Source: CBDEUK01 sp965250225
GTDB taxonomy: Bacteria > Pseudomonadota > Gammaproteobacteria > Eutrophobiales > Eutrophobiaceae
DNA: 64,000 bases
Direction: 5' to 3'
Assembly: GCA_965250225.1 (NCBI GenBank)
Contig: CBDFNQ010000037.1
Location: 206,902-270,901 of the forward strand
Shown one piece after another: positions 7,897 to 15,760 of this stretch. The notes below the pieces were generated by a model. That model was not told the origin of the DNA. It searched no databases and saw only the letters and a list, made by a program, of their open reading frames with translations. Made by a program: the position numbers and the translations under genes. Within the stretch, counting starts at the first letter, position 1. The number at the start of each line of letters is the position of its first letter.

Positions 7897-8149
7897 ATGG
7901 ATTCAATCATTATACTTGTATTTGAAAAGAATAGACTGATTTATAAAAAAAATCTGGATTCATTGAACCCCGTCATTAGAGTTGTTTAAAGAAGGAATTA
8001 ACAATAAGGAATTAGAAGGCGTTATTGAGAACAATGGTTTATTAATCACATCCGATAAAGAAGCATTAAACAATTATTTTGTCGGGAACGCAGATAAATT
8101 ATTGTTTGAATATGAAGAGCCAATGATATTTCGAAGGCTTGTCGAATAA
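7897..8149 (+). pseudogene. Small unknown gene with a +1 frameshift
   Basis: ATG at 7897 opens MDSIIILVFEKNRLIYKKNL; the frame breaks at a CCCC run (7968-7971), and removing one C continues into a long open frame ending at 8147-8149 (…EYEEPMIFRRLVE). The joined product would be about 83 residues, lysine- and glutamate-rich, without a signal peptide. I recognise no family. Protein-like composition across the shift argues for one gene. It is either a sequencing error, a recent mutation or (less likely) programmed frameshifting. No clear ribosome site is visible. Confidence 0.4.
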
Positions 8150-8192
8150 TGTCAATCCAGAAAGATCATCAGGATCAGTTTGTTTTCAGAGA

Positions 8193-9116
8193 TCAGGCAA
8201 CTAATACATTCATGGTTTCTTCAAATTTAATTTCAACTTCTTCGAAGTTAACATCTTTTTCGAAACCTTCTCCTAGTTTTAAATGATTGATGGCTTCTGG
8301 CAGGATTTTGTCGGTGACTGATATTATTTCACAGTAACTGCCCACACAAGAACGATTAGCCAGTACATTACTGACATGTAAAATACAGGCATCCATGGTC
8401 GCATGTTTTGAATTCATTGGTTCATGATGAAATTGAACGGATTCACATAATGTTTTTGGTAGCTTCCATTCCTCTAACATTAAAGCGCCAAGGGTAGCAT
8501 GATTAAAGCCAATCAATTTTTGTTCCATCTTATAAAGATGTTCTTCTTCGCCGCCAGCATCTTCTATGATGTCTCTTGCTAATTCCGGGAATCGTGCGTT
8601 TATTACTAGTGTTCCTATGTCGTGTAGTAGGCCTGCAATAAACAGGCGCTCAGGTTGTAAGACATTCAGTTTAGTTGCAAGGGATTTTGCAACTAAACCG
8701 GTATACACAGAATGACGCCAGAAGGTGCTCATGTTGGTGAGTTCATCAGGAATTCTTGAAAATGATTCCACCGAAGTGATGGCATATATCAGACTGGTTA
8801 ATTCATCAATCCCAACAATGGTAATGGCTCTTGAAACGGTATCTACTTTTGTACTTAATCCAAAAAAAGAACTGTTTACCAGTTTTAACAAGCGTGTTGT
8901 TAAATTTGGATCATGAATAATGACATCAGCCAGAATATCTGAGGTGGTATTCCCTTCCTGTAATAACTGCGAGACCTTGGTGCAAACTTCAGGCGGCGAG
9001 ACTAGAGGAGAAAGATCTTTGATGATGCTGCGTGCTACGATCTCTCTTACGTCCGAATTTTCCGAGTAATTTAAACTGGATTCAGTAATCAGATTATTTT
9101 TCATATTCTCAAGCAT
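8193..9116 (-). CDS. HDOD domain signalling protein
   Basis: 307 residues with an HDOD domain (about residues 30-230). Hallmarks include LPPLV-like start region KDLSPLVSPPEVCTKV, DPNLTTRLLKLVNSSFFGL, VSRAITIVGIDELTSLI, FWRHSVYTGLVAK and LFIAGLLHDIGTL. HDOD proteins are HD-related but usually lack hydrolase activity and act in signalling, often chemotaxis or c-di-GMP linked. No second output domain is present. A start at an internal methionine (9104) is also possible. It stands alone between nirC remnants and purE. Confidence 0.85.
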   Translation of the reverse strand: MLENMKNNLITESSLNYSENSDVREIVARSIIKDLSPLVSPPEVCTKVSQLLQEGNTTSDILADVIIHDPNLTTRLLKLVNSSFFGLSTKVDTVSRAITIVGIDELTSLIYAITSVESFSRIPDELTNMSTFWRHSVYTGLVAKSLATKLNVLQPERLFIAGLLHDIGTLVINARFPELARDIIEDAGGEEEHLYKMEQKLIGFNHATLGALMLEEWKLPKTLCESVQFHHEPMNSKHATMDACILHVSNVLANRSCVGSYCEIISVTDKILPEAINHLKLGEGFEKDVNFEEVEIKFEETMNVLVA

Positions 9117-9367
9117 TAAGTATTTGTCTTTCTAACACTATCTTTCGTCAAAAAGAAAAAAAACTTGAGTGGTATTTCAGTCAGGTTGAGTAGAGGTAGT
9201 TTAGGTAAAAGCTTCGTTAAGGATCGGGAAGAATAACAAAATACATTCTTGTTTTCGTATGTGGTGGCTTTCTGGGCAAGCATTTGCCCAAAGGGTTCAC
9301 TGGGTAAGGCTATCTAAGGTCATGTCTATGGTCGAGAACTAATTAATGAATATTATTTTTTCTGGTA

Positions 9368-9871
9368 TTAAAGTGATTTGGTTAGATCTTTGTCTTTTTT
9401 ACGTGATGCAGTTAACAACGCCTTTTTATAGTTCTCAAGTTTCTTCTTTATTTTTTGATCAGCAGTAGCCAGGATCTGTATAGCCAACAAGCCTGCATTT
9501 TTGCCGCCATCAATTGCGACAGTTGCGACCGGAACCCCAGCCGGCATTTGAAGGATCGAAAGCAATGAATCGAGTCCATCCAGCGATTTGCTTTTAATCG
9601 GCACACCGATGATCGGTAAGGTGGTCATGCTTGCGACCATGCCCGGTAGGTGTGCAGCACCACCTGCCCCGGCGATGATCACTTTCAAACCTTTCTGGTC
9701 TGCTTTTTTTGCGTAATTTGCCATATCCATCGGCGTTCTATGGGCTGAAACAACATGCACCTCATGTGGCACGGAAAATTCTTTGCAGATGTCCGCTGCC
9801 GCCTGCATGGTTGGCCAATCTGAATCACTGCCCATAATGATGCCTATCAAGGCTGTCTGGTTCTTTTTCAT
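9368..9871 (-). CDS. purE: N5-carboxyaminoimidazole ribonucleotide mutase PurE
   Basis: 167 residues from the ATG at 9871, one base after the purK stop codon; a TTG 15 bases upstream is a less likely start. Class I PurE motifs are present: IIMGSDSDWPTM (phosphate-binding loop), VVSAHRTP (catalytic histidine), AGAGGAAHLPGMVA and GVPI. It converts N5-CAIR to CAIR in purine synthesis, using the product of PurK. The two genes form a compact operon, purK first. The C-terminal lysine-rich tail extends slightly past the E. coli length. Confidence 0.95.
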   Translation of the reverse strand: MKKNQTALIGIIMGSDSDWPTMQAAADICKEFSVPHEVHVVSAHRTPMDMANYAKKADQKGLKVIIAGAGGAAHLPGMVASMTTLPIIGVPIKSKSLDGLDSLLSILQMPAGVPVATVAIDGGKNAGLLAIQILATADQKIKKKLENYKKALLTASRKKDKDLTKSL

Positions 9872-9872
9872 C

Positions 9873-11054
9873 TCATGCTGCTCCAAACTGAATGTGGTTG
9901 GCGGCTTTCGCAGCTTTATCCTTCACCTGATCCAGAGATTCACCCAATACAGTGAGGTGTCCCATTTTTCGTCCCTTGCGGCTGTGCGACTTACCGTAAG
10001 AATGTACGTGCACCCCTTCAATGGCGAGGGCTTGTTCTATGCCTGTGGGATATCCGGGGCTATCTTCTACACCGAGCAAATTCACCATCATGGCGACAGA
10101 TGATAACATTTTAGTCGAACCCAGTGGCCATCCGAGTAAAGCCCGAACATGGTTTTCGAATTGTGAGCACTCACATCCCTCGATAGTGTAATGGCCAGAA
10201 TTGTGTACCCGTGGCGCCATTTCATTTAACAATATCTTATTCTCAGAAGTGAGGAACATTTCCACGCCTATTGTACCGATACCGTCAATGGCCGTAACCG
10301 CCTTTTGTGCCAGCGCGGTTGCCTGTTTTGCCACGGTGTCGGGTACGGAAGCTGGTGCTATGACAGTATGGCAGATGTGATCCTTCTGGATGGTTTCAAC
10401 CACTGGATAGGTCGCAAGCTCACCATTTCGCGCGCGTGTGACCATGATCGCAAGTTCTTTAGTAAAAGGGCAAAAGGCTTCTACGTATAGTGTGCGGCCT
10501 TGATCGCCGCCGAGCTTGATCCAGCCTTTCGCTATGTCGTCTTCATCTTTCAGTGTGGCATTGCCTTTGCCATCGTAACCATTGCGTCTGACTTTCAGTA
10601 CCAGAGGCCAGCCAAAATCATTCGCTGCCAGGCGGACTTCTTCCGGGCTGGTCACGGTACGAAAATCTGGCATTGGAATTCCTGCTGCTTGCAGAGTTTG
10701 TTTCTGGATTAACTTGTCCTGCACCAGACCTATGGTTTTTGAGCCAGGGCAAAGTAGATGTCCTGCCTTTTCAACCTTGGCGAGACTCATGGCCTCGACG
10801 AATTCATTTTCAAGGCTAACGAGGTCAACTTTTTCGGCTACTGACAACAGATTTTTGGGGTCATCCCAATCGCCGATTAGAGTCTCGATGGCCAATGCTT
10901 GTGCTGGTGTATCTTCATGGCGTTCGAGGATCACGACTTCACAGCCGAGTTGTATTGCTGCTTGAGCCGTCATCTTGGCAAGTTGTCCACCACCGACAAT
11001 ACCAATTCGATATGCGGCCGGGTTAAATCGCCTATTGTGTTTTTCAGTTGTCAT
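9873..11054 (-). CDS. purK: N5-carboxyaminoimidazole ribonucleotide synthase PurK
   Basis: 393 residues from ATG 11054 (MTTEKHNRRF); the longer frame to 11099 adds residues with no family support. ATP-grasp enzyme with IGIVGGGQLAKM, VLKVRRNGYDGKGN, LYVEAFCPFTKELAIMV and EMAPRVHNSGHYTIEGC motifs. It uses ATP and bicarbonate to carboxylate AIR at N5. It lies directly upstream of purE, giving the two-step bacterial AIR-to-CAIR route. The length is typical of PurK proteins, slightly longer than E. coli. Confidence 0.95.
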   Translation of the reverse strand: MTTEKHNRRFNPAAYRIGIVGGGQLAKMTAQAAIQLGCEVVILERHEDTPAQALAIETLIGDWDDPKNLLSVAEKVDLVSLENEFVEAMSLAKVEKAGHLLCPGSKTIGLVQDKLIQKQTLQAAGIPMPDFRTVTSPEEVRLAANDFGWPLVLKVRRNGYDGKGNATLKDEDDIAKGWIKLGGDQGRTLYVEAFCPFTKELAIMVTRARNGELATYPVVETIQKDHICHTVIAPASVPDTVAKQATALAQKAVTAIDGIGTIGVEMFLTSENKILLNEMAPRVHNSGHYTIEGCECSQFENHVRALLGWPLGSTKMLSSVAMMVNLLGVEDSPGYPTGIEQALAIEGVHVHSYGKSHSRKGRKMGHLTVLGESLDQVKDKAAKAANHIQFGAA

Positions 11055-11166
11055 TTTCTGAGTTTTGACATGCCACGAAAAAGCCGGCGACTTTAGCACA
11101 GTCTTTTCAATAAAGCTTGTGAGTTTTGGGGTGGGAGGCCCTAGATTTTGGTAAAAAAACTGGGGT

Positions 11167-12903
11167 TCAAATCTTCAGATCATTTTCATCAAGGCAGCGA
11201 TTACGACCGCTTTCTTTTGCGGCGTATAAGGCTTTATCTGCGCGTTGAAATACTTGATCAGGATCGTCGGATTGATGAAATTCGGCAAGACCAATCGATA
11301 TGGTTATGGGTACCTCGTTCTTCTTGTAGTGAAAATTACATTTTTCAATTTCACTGCGTAAATGTTCAGCAGCGACACGGGCTTCTTTCAATTCAGTATC
11401 GGGAAAGATAAGAATAAATTCTTCGCCACCGTAACGAGCGAGAAAATCAATGTTACGTATGTGATCTGTGCATAATTCAGCAACGGTTTTCAAAACTTTG
11501 TCGCCGGCCTTATGCCCATAATCATCATTGACGCTTTTAAATTTGTCGATATCAATAACAGCCATGCTCAGGTTATGTCCATATCGTTGCCAGCGAGAAA
11601 ATTCATTATTGATATATTCGTCATATGCCATTCGATTAGCGATGCCAGTTAAAGCATCTTTGTGTGCTTTCCTCTTTTCATTTTCGATCAATTTCTTTAA
11701 TTGTATGCTTTCTGATTCCATTTCATTGACACGTTGAGACAGTGAATAGATCCTTTGTTTGGTTTCTAGCTGTCGTTGTTCTTCTGATTTGAGGTGACTA
11801 TTAAGGTTGGCATGGATAAATTCCAGGTGTGTGTCGAGGGTTGTCTTGATCTGGTTGATATCATTACATTGGCCAACATCAAGTTTTAATTTTTCTGCAT
11901 TCTCCTTCATCTGAACATTAAAGTTTTTTGCTTCTTCAATAGATTCGTTTTGGCTACCTTCTGTTTTTAATAAATGTGTTTCGAATTCCTGTAAACGAGC
12001 AATTACTTTTGTCAGGTAAGACTCGATTTCAGAAAGCTCATCCTGTAATTGATTGTTTATCCGACTGAATAAATCGCCTATTTCACGCAATGAATTTTCT
12101 GGAACATCATCATTAGCAGTAGGATCAAGAGTTTGTTTGATGTTACTGATGTCTTTTTCAAATCCTTCAGGAAATGAAACCCAATCAAACAATTGGAGTA
12201 AGATCTCATGGTTGTTTATTTTATAATTCTTGATCAGTAGCTTAATAGTATCTTCTATGATTTCCAGATATTGTTTATCATTATTAATTTTATCGATACG
12301 TTTTCGGAGTTGTTTGATTTCAATGCCAGGTTCACCTGGCAATGAAAAGCGGCCGAGGAACTCTGCAAAATTATCGTTGCTTGAGGTGAATAATTTTTTC
12401 GTGACAGGATCAGTTTCGACGTGATCTTTTTGTGTAATGTTATTAATGATGTCAGCTAAATGTGTAATATATTTTTCACTGGCATCGATTGATGTACAGT
12501 TGGCTAATTTATTTTTAAGCTGCTGACATTCTTTTTGATGTTCTTCATCCAGTTTGATCTTCTCAAGTAGATCTATTAGTGGTGCCGGGAAATCTATCTG
12601 AAGAGCCTCTGCCTGTTGATCTTTATCAGTAAATTCGATGACTGTCTCGATAATGTTATCAATAAGTTTTTTGCGTTCTTTTGCTCTTCTGCAGTTGCGT
12701 AAAGTGTCGCGGAAGTCTTTAAGGTGTTGGTCGAGATCAGGATTGACCCCAGTATGGGAAAATGTCAGTTTAAGGATAGATTTTGTCAGATTATTTTCTG
12801 TTGATTTTATTTCCTTTTGTTTTTCATCCAGCTTGTCGAGACTCTGGTAATATTTTTTTTTCCAGTCTTTTTCCTGCTTGTCGGTTTTTTGTAAAGCGGA
12901 CAT
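11167..12903 (-). CDS. Diguanylate cyclase with long coiled-coil N-terminus
   Basis: 578 residues. The first ~400 are charged, helical and Gln/Glu/Lys-rich with several predicted coiled-coil stretches; no named sensor domain is recognised. A GGDEF domain fills the C-terminus: HKDALTGIANRMAYDEYI, DIDKFKSVNDDYGHKAGD, and the active loop RNIDFLARYGGEEF. The RNID sits five residues before GGEEF, so the inhibitory I-site (RxxD) is intact and product feedback is expected. No membrane segment, so it is cytoplasmic. It would make cyclic di-GMP from GTP. Confidence 0.9.
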   Translation of the reverse strand: MSALQKTDKQEKDWKKKYYQSLDKLDEKQKEIKSTENNLTKSILKLTFSHTGVNPDLDQHLKDFRDTLRNCRRAKERKKLIDNIIETVIEFTDKDQQAEALQIDFPAPLIDLLEKIKLDEEHQKECQQLKNKLANCTSIDASEKYITHLADIINNITQKDHVETDPVTKKLFTSSNDNFAEFLGRFSLPGEPGIEIKQLRKRIDKINNDKQYLEIIEDTIKLLIKNYKINNHEILLQLFDWVSFPEGFEKDISNIKQTLDPTANDDVPENSLREIGDLFSRINNQLQDELSEIESYLTKVIARLQEFETHLLKTEGSQNESIEEAKNFNVQMKENAEKLKLDVGQCNDINQIKTTLDTHLEFIHANLNSHLKSEEQRQLETKQRIYSLSQRVNEMESESIQLKKLIENEKRKAHKDALTGIANRMAYDEYINNEFSRWQRYGHNLSMAVIDIDKFKSVNDDYGHKAGDKVLKTVAELCTDHIRNIDFLARYGGEEFILIFPDTELKEARVAAEHLRSEIEKCNFHYKKNEVPITISIGLAEFHQSDDPDQVFQRADKALYAAKESGRNRCLDENDLKI

Positions 12904-13032
12904 AGTTTCTCGTCTTGTTCACAACTGTGAATGCAAAAATGCATCGTCAGCTATTGAAATTTGAACGACGAGAGTTATTTAAGAAACGTCCATGTTATTG
13001 AGTTCATTAACAACAATAGATCAGCTCGTCGA

Positions 13033-13644
13033 TCATCTACTTTCTTTATCGACAAGTTGATCGGTTATCTTTAGCATATTTTCAAAGCTGCCAGCAAAAG
13101 AGATGCCAACCAGGTATTTGCCTTTAACAACCAGTGAGGGTACGCCACGCACCTGGTACCGTCGGCCTGCAACGAATGCCTTTTTAATTTTGTCATTGAC
13201 AGCGTCTGACTCGTAGGCAGTATTGAACGCATCTTTATCAATTCCCATTTCTGCAAAAAATTTTGCCAGGCTTTGTTGATCGTTAAGATTGCGTTTATCT
13301 TTGTGAATCGCGTCAAACAGGGGTTTATGTATTGTATCGACAACGTCCAGTTCTTCTGCTGCGTAATAGGCACGACCTAATGGTATCCAGTCATCACGGA
13401 ATATTCCTGGCATGCGGCGGAATGTTACATTATCCGGCTTGTTTTCCAGCCAATCTGATATCAAAGGATCAAAATCATAACAATGTGGACACCCATACCA
13501 GAAAACTTCAACGACCTCTATCATCCCTTCTTCGGCCTGAGTGGGTTGTGCTGGATCGATCAGTTTGTATTCGTCCGTCGCGAAGACATTGATACAAAAT
13601 AAGGTTAATAAGCTTGCGAATAGCAGTCGCATTGATAATTTCAT
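13033..13644 (-). CDS. dsbA: Thiol:disulfide interchange protein DsbA
   Basis: 203 residues with an N-terminal signal peptide (MRLLFASLLTLFCINVFA) and a thioredoxin fold with inserted helical domain. The redox motif is Cys52-Pro-His-Cys55 (FWYGCPHCYDFD), the DsbA signature, and the cis-proline loop RGVPSLVV is present. It introduces disulfide bonds into exported proteins. It is followed, on the same strand, by the cytochrome c4 gene upstream at 13885-14481, an arrangement seen in pseudomonads and relatives. Confidence 0.93.
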   Translation of the reverse strand: MKLSMRLLFASLLTLFCINVFATDEYKLIDPAQPTQAEEGMIEVVEVFWYGCPHCYDFDPLISDWLENKPDNVTFRRMPGIFRDDWIPLGRAYYAAEELDVVDTIHKPLFDAIHKDKRNLNDQQSLAKFFAEMGIDKDAFNTAYESDAVNDKIKKAFVAGRRYQVRGVPSLVVKGKYLVGISFAGSFENMLKITDQLVDKESR

Positions 13645-13884
13645 AAAATTTAAATCCTGGTTACTGTGCGTTTTGTTGTTAGAGCTTGATCTGCCATGAA
13701 GGTTTCATACATCAGTTCGAAAAGCTATTTATCCAGAACAAATCTGTCTGGAACAAACCCATAGAGATCAAACTAGTGAGGCATAGAGTACAACATAAAA
13801 ACCGTTAACGGAAAATGGTAAGTGAAAAACTCGCTGCCCAAAGACTATCTCTTTTATGGAAGGTTCAGCAAAAAGTGTGAGCTA

Positions 13885-14481
13885 TTAATGTAAGCCCTGA
13901 ATATAGTCAGCTACGGCTTTTATTTCATCGTCACTCATTTTCCCTGCGATTGTATGCATAATTGCATTTTCCCGGGCATCTGTGCGGAATGCATTGAGCT
14001 GAATTTCGATATAGGCGGCGTGTTGACCGCTTAATGAGGGGTATTGTGCAGCAGGGTTCCCGGCACCACGAGGGCCATGGCATGCCAGACAGGCTGGAAC
14101 ACCGGTATCAGGATTGCCAGCCCGGTAAACCCGCGCCCCTTGTTGGATGAGATCCGGCTGGGCCGTGGCAGGTTTTGCTGTTTGAGCACTGAAATAGGCT
14201 GCGAGATCAGCAATATCCTGTTCCGAAAGATCCTCGACAATAGGTGCCATTAGTGCGTTTGATCGGATCCCTTTTTGAAAATTTTTAATCTGCAAGATGA
14301 TATATTCTGCATGTTGTCCAGCCAACTTGGGCCAGGCTGGGTTATGACTATTTCCATCAACGCCATGGCAGGTTGCACAGGCCTCAGATTTTTCTTTGCC
14401 AGTATTGGCATCGCCGAGAGCCAGAGTGTTGGTTGTAAATAGCGAAATTACTAGCACAGTCATTAATTGGTATTTATTCAT
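13885..14481 (-). CDS. Diheme cytochrome c4
   Basis: 198 residues with signal peptide (LMTVLVISLFTTNTLALG) and two heme sites, Cys35-Ala-Thr-Cys38-His39 and Cys131-Leu-Ala-Cys134-His135. The two halves repeat the same c4 fold, including PAWPKLAGQHAEYI and QYPSLSGQHAAYI, and the methionine ligand regions NALMAPIVEDLS and NAIMHTIAGKMS. Cytochrome c4 is a periplasmic carrier that feeds terminal oxidases, and could donate to the norS CuA centre. It is divergent from engB, an order common in gammaproteobacteria. Confidence 0.94.
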   Translation of the reverse strand: MNKYQLMTVLVISLFTTNTLALGDANTGKEKSEACATCHGVDGNSHNPAWPKLAGQHAEYIILQIKNFQKGIRSNALMAPIVEDLSEQDIADLAAYFSAQTAKPATAQPDLIQQGARVYRAGNPDTGVPACLACHGPRGAGNPAAQYPSLSGQHAAYIEIQLNAFRTDARENAIMHTIAGKMSDDEIKAVADYIQGLH

Positions 14482-14636
14482 CGTCTCTAAGAGTCCTTAA
14501 ATATTAAGTAGCCGTATGGTTAATGGTAAAATACAGATTATACAGCGATATTGAACCGTGTAAGCTTCTGGTTGCTTTTAGCGCAAATACAATGCCTATT
14601 TTATCGATTGTCTACTATTTATTCTGTATCGATCAA

Positions 14637-15248
14637 ATGTTGAAAAAATTGAATAAAAATAACTACCAACAGGCCAAATACCGCCTAAATGCGGATCGTT
14701 ACGAGCAATTACCGGTTGATTGTGGTCGCGAGGTTGCTTTTGCAGGTCGATCCAATGCTGGAAAATCCAGTGTCATCAATAGTATCACTATGCAAAATTC
14801 ACTGGCTCGTACCAGTAAAACACCGGGCAGGACGCGCCATCTGGTGTGTTTTGACCTGGATGAAGATCGAAGACTTATTGACTTACCCGGTTATGGCTAT
14901 GCCAAGGTTAATCTGGCTGTAAAATCCCACTGGGGCAAAACCCTGGATCAGTATTTTCAGCAGCGTGAATCCTTAGTAGGGCTGGTGCTGATTATGGATA
15001 TTCGCCACCCGCTTAAGGAATACGATCGCCAAATGATCGATTGGTGTCAATCACAGTCACTAGCTGTACATGTTATGTTGAATAAGGCTGACAAATTATC
15101 ACGTGGTGCGGCAAGCAAGCAGTTGCAAATGGTAAAACAACAGCTGCCTGAGGGGTCATCCGTCCAGTTATTTTCAGCATTGAAAAAAAATGGTGTAGTT
15201 GAAGCTCGGTCTAAACTGGATGAGTGGTTATTGTTTTCCGGGGGTTAG
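14637..15248 (+). CDS. engB: Ribosome-biogenesis GTPase EngB (YsxC/YihA)
   Basis: 203 residues from ATG 14637 (MLKKLNKNNYQQAKY), which aligns with the usual short N-terminal NYQQ region; the frame open from 14523 adds hydrophobic sequence not found in the family. GTPase motifs: G1 GRSNAGKSS, G2 around TSKTPGRT, G3 DLPGYGYA, G4 LNKADK, G5 FSALKK. EngB acts in late 50S subunit assembly and is usually essential. Its stop codon directly abuts the T-tract of a terminator serving the opposite strand. Confidence 0.93.
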   Translation: MLKKLNKNNYQQAKYRLNADRYEQLPVDCGREVAFAGRSNAGKSSVINSITMQNSLARTSKTPGRTRHLVCFDLDEDRRLIDLPGYGYAKVNLAVKSHWGKTLDQYFQQRESLVGLVLIMDIRHPLKEYDRQMIDWCQSQSLAVHVMLNKADKLSRGAASKQLQMVKQQLPEGSSVQLFSALKKNGVVEARSKLDEWLLFSGG

Positions 15249-15298
15249 AAAAAAAAAGGCCCCGGATATGGTAGAGAGGGGGGGATATACACGGGGCC
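15249..15298 (-). terminator. Strong intrinsic terminator on the minus strand
   Basis: Read on the minus strand, GGCCCCG and CGGGGCC form a stem around a ~27-nt loop containing seven C residues and TCTCT, followed by nine T residues. On the plus strand only two T follow the hairpin, so it is directional toward engB. It therefore ends a leftward transcript that comes from the gene-free interval or from read-through of the M48 protease gene. Confidence 0.75.
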
Positions 15299-15380
15299 TT
15301 GAATGTGCCCCGGCCGTGAGGCCGGTTAAATATCACGCCCCAGGGAGTATGGACGGATATTTTTCTTACAGTGGGTTAGT
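15249..15380 (-). ncRNA. Candidate small RNA opposite the engB 3' end
   Basis: A gene-free stretch ends in a strong minus-strand terminator. Just upstream in the transcript is a second hairpin, CCGGCC-TCAC-GGCCGG. The terminator loop exposes a C-rich CCCCCCCTCTCT run that could pair with Shine-Dalgarno-like G/A-rich sequences. In enterics and pseudomonads a small RNA gene (Spot 42 or ErsA) occupies this position, convergent with engB. The 5' end and promoter are not clear, so the coordinates are approximate. No primary-sequence match to Spot 42 is claimed. Confidence 0.35.
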
Positions 15381-15389
15381 AAATATTTG

Positions 15390-15418
15390 TTGCAAAAAGT
15401 TCCCAAATGGGTTTGCAA
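15390..15418. repeat. Nested inverted repeat
   Basis: TTGCAAA (15390-15396) and TTTGCAA (15412-15418) are a perfect inverted pair, and between them CCCA-AA-TGGG forms a second inverted pair. It lies upstream of the candidate small RNA in the minus direction and could be an operator or a structured RNA element. Confidence 0.5.
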
Positions 15419-15631
15419 TAATTCCTTGACAGGAGTTTTTATGCACAATCTTGGCTTGCGTAAAAGAAATCTTTGTGGATCGCCTGATATAGTACCTCTG
15501 AACCCCGCAGGCTGTGGCATAACCATATGATTAATATAGTTATTGTAGTGAGTGGTTAATTTTTAGCAGATTTGAGATTCAGTCGGTAAAAAAAGGCTTT
15601 TCAGAGTTCTGTGCGCCATTCATGCACAGAC

Positions 15632-15654
15632 TTATCCACTGAAATTGTGGATAA
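15632..15654. promoter_or_regulatory. Inverted pair of DnaA-box-like sequences
   Basis: TTATCCACT (15632-15640) and TGTGGATAA (15646-15654, reverse of TTATCCACA) match the DnaA box consensus, eight of nine and nine of nine bases, facing each other five bases apart. They lie in a 512-bp gene-free interval without dnaA, rpmH or AT-rich 13-mers, so an origin is not supported. A DnaA-titrating or regulatory site, or simply a hairpin, is possible. The rest of 15419-15760 shows no reading frame that I can support. Confidence 0.4.
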
Positions 15655-15760
15655 AAAACGAATGGTTTGCAGGGCAACAGTTTAGGAAAAAAACTTAATC
15701 TAGAAATGCAAGAACAGAGCATAAGTTTATGAATGTTGCGCCACAGTATATGATGAAATT

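Noticed and set aside
9273..9290. Hairpin TGGGCAA-GCAT-TTGCCCA as a terminator upstream of HDOD gene
   Set aside because: No T-tract on either strand and its placement does not match a gene end; left as unexplained.
15249..15760. Replication origin
   Set aside because: Only two DnaA boxes, no AT-rich unwinding repeats and no dnaA, dnaN or rpmH nearby.
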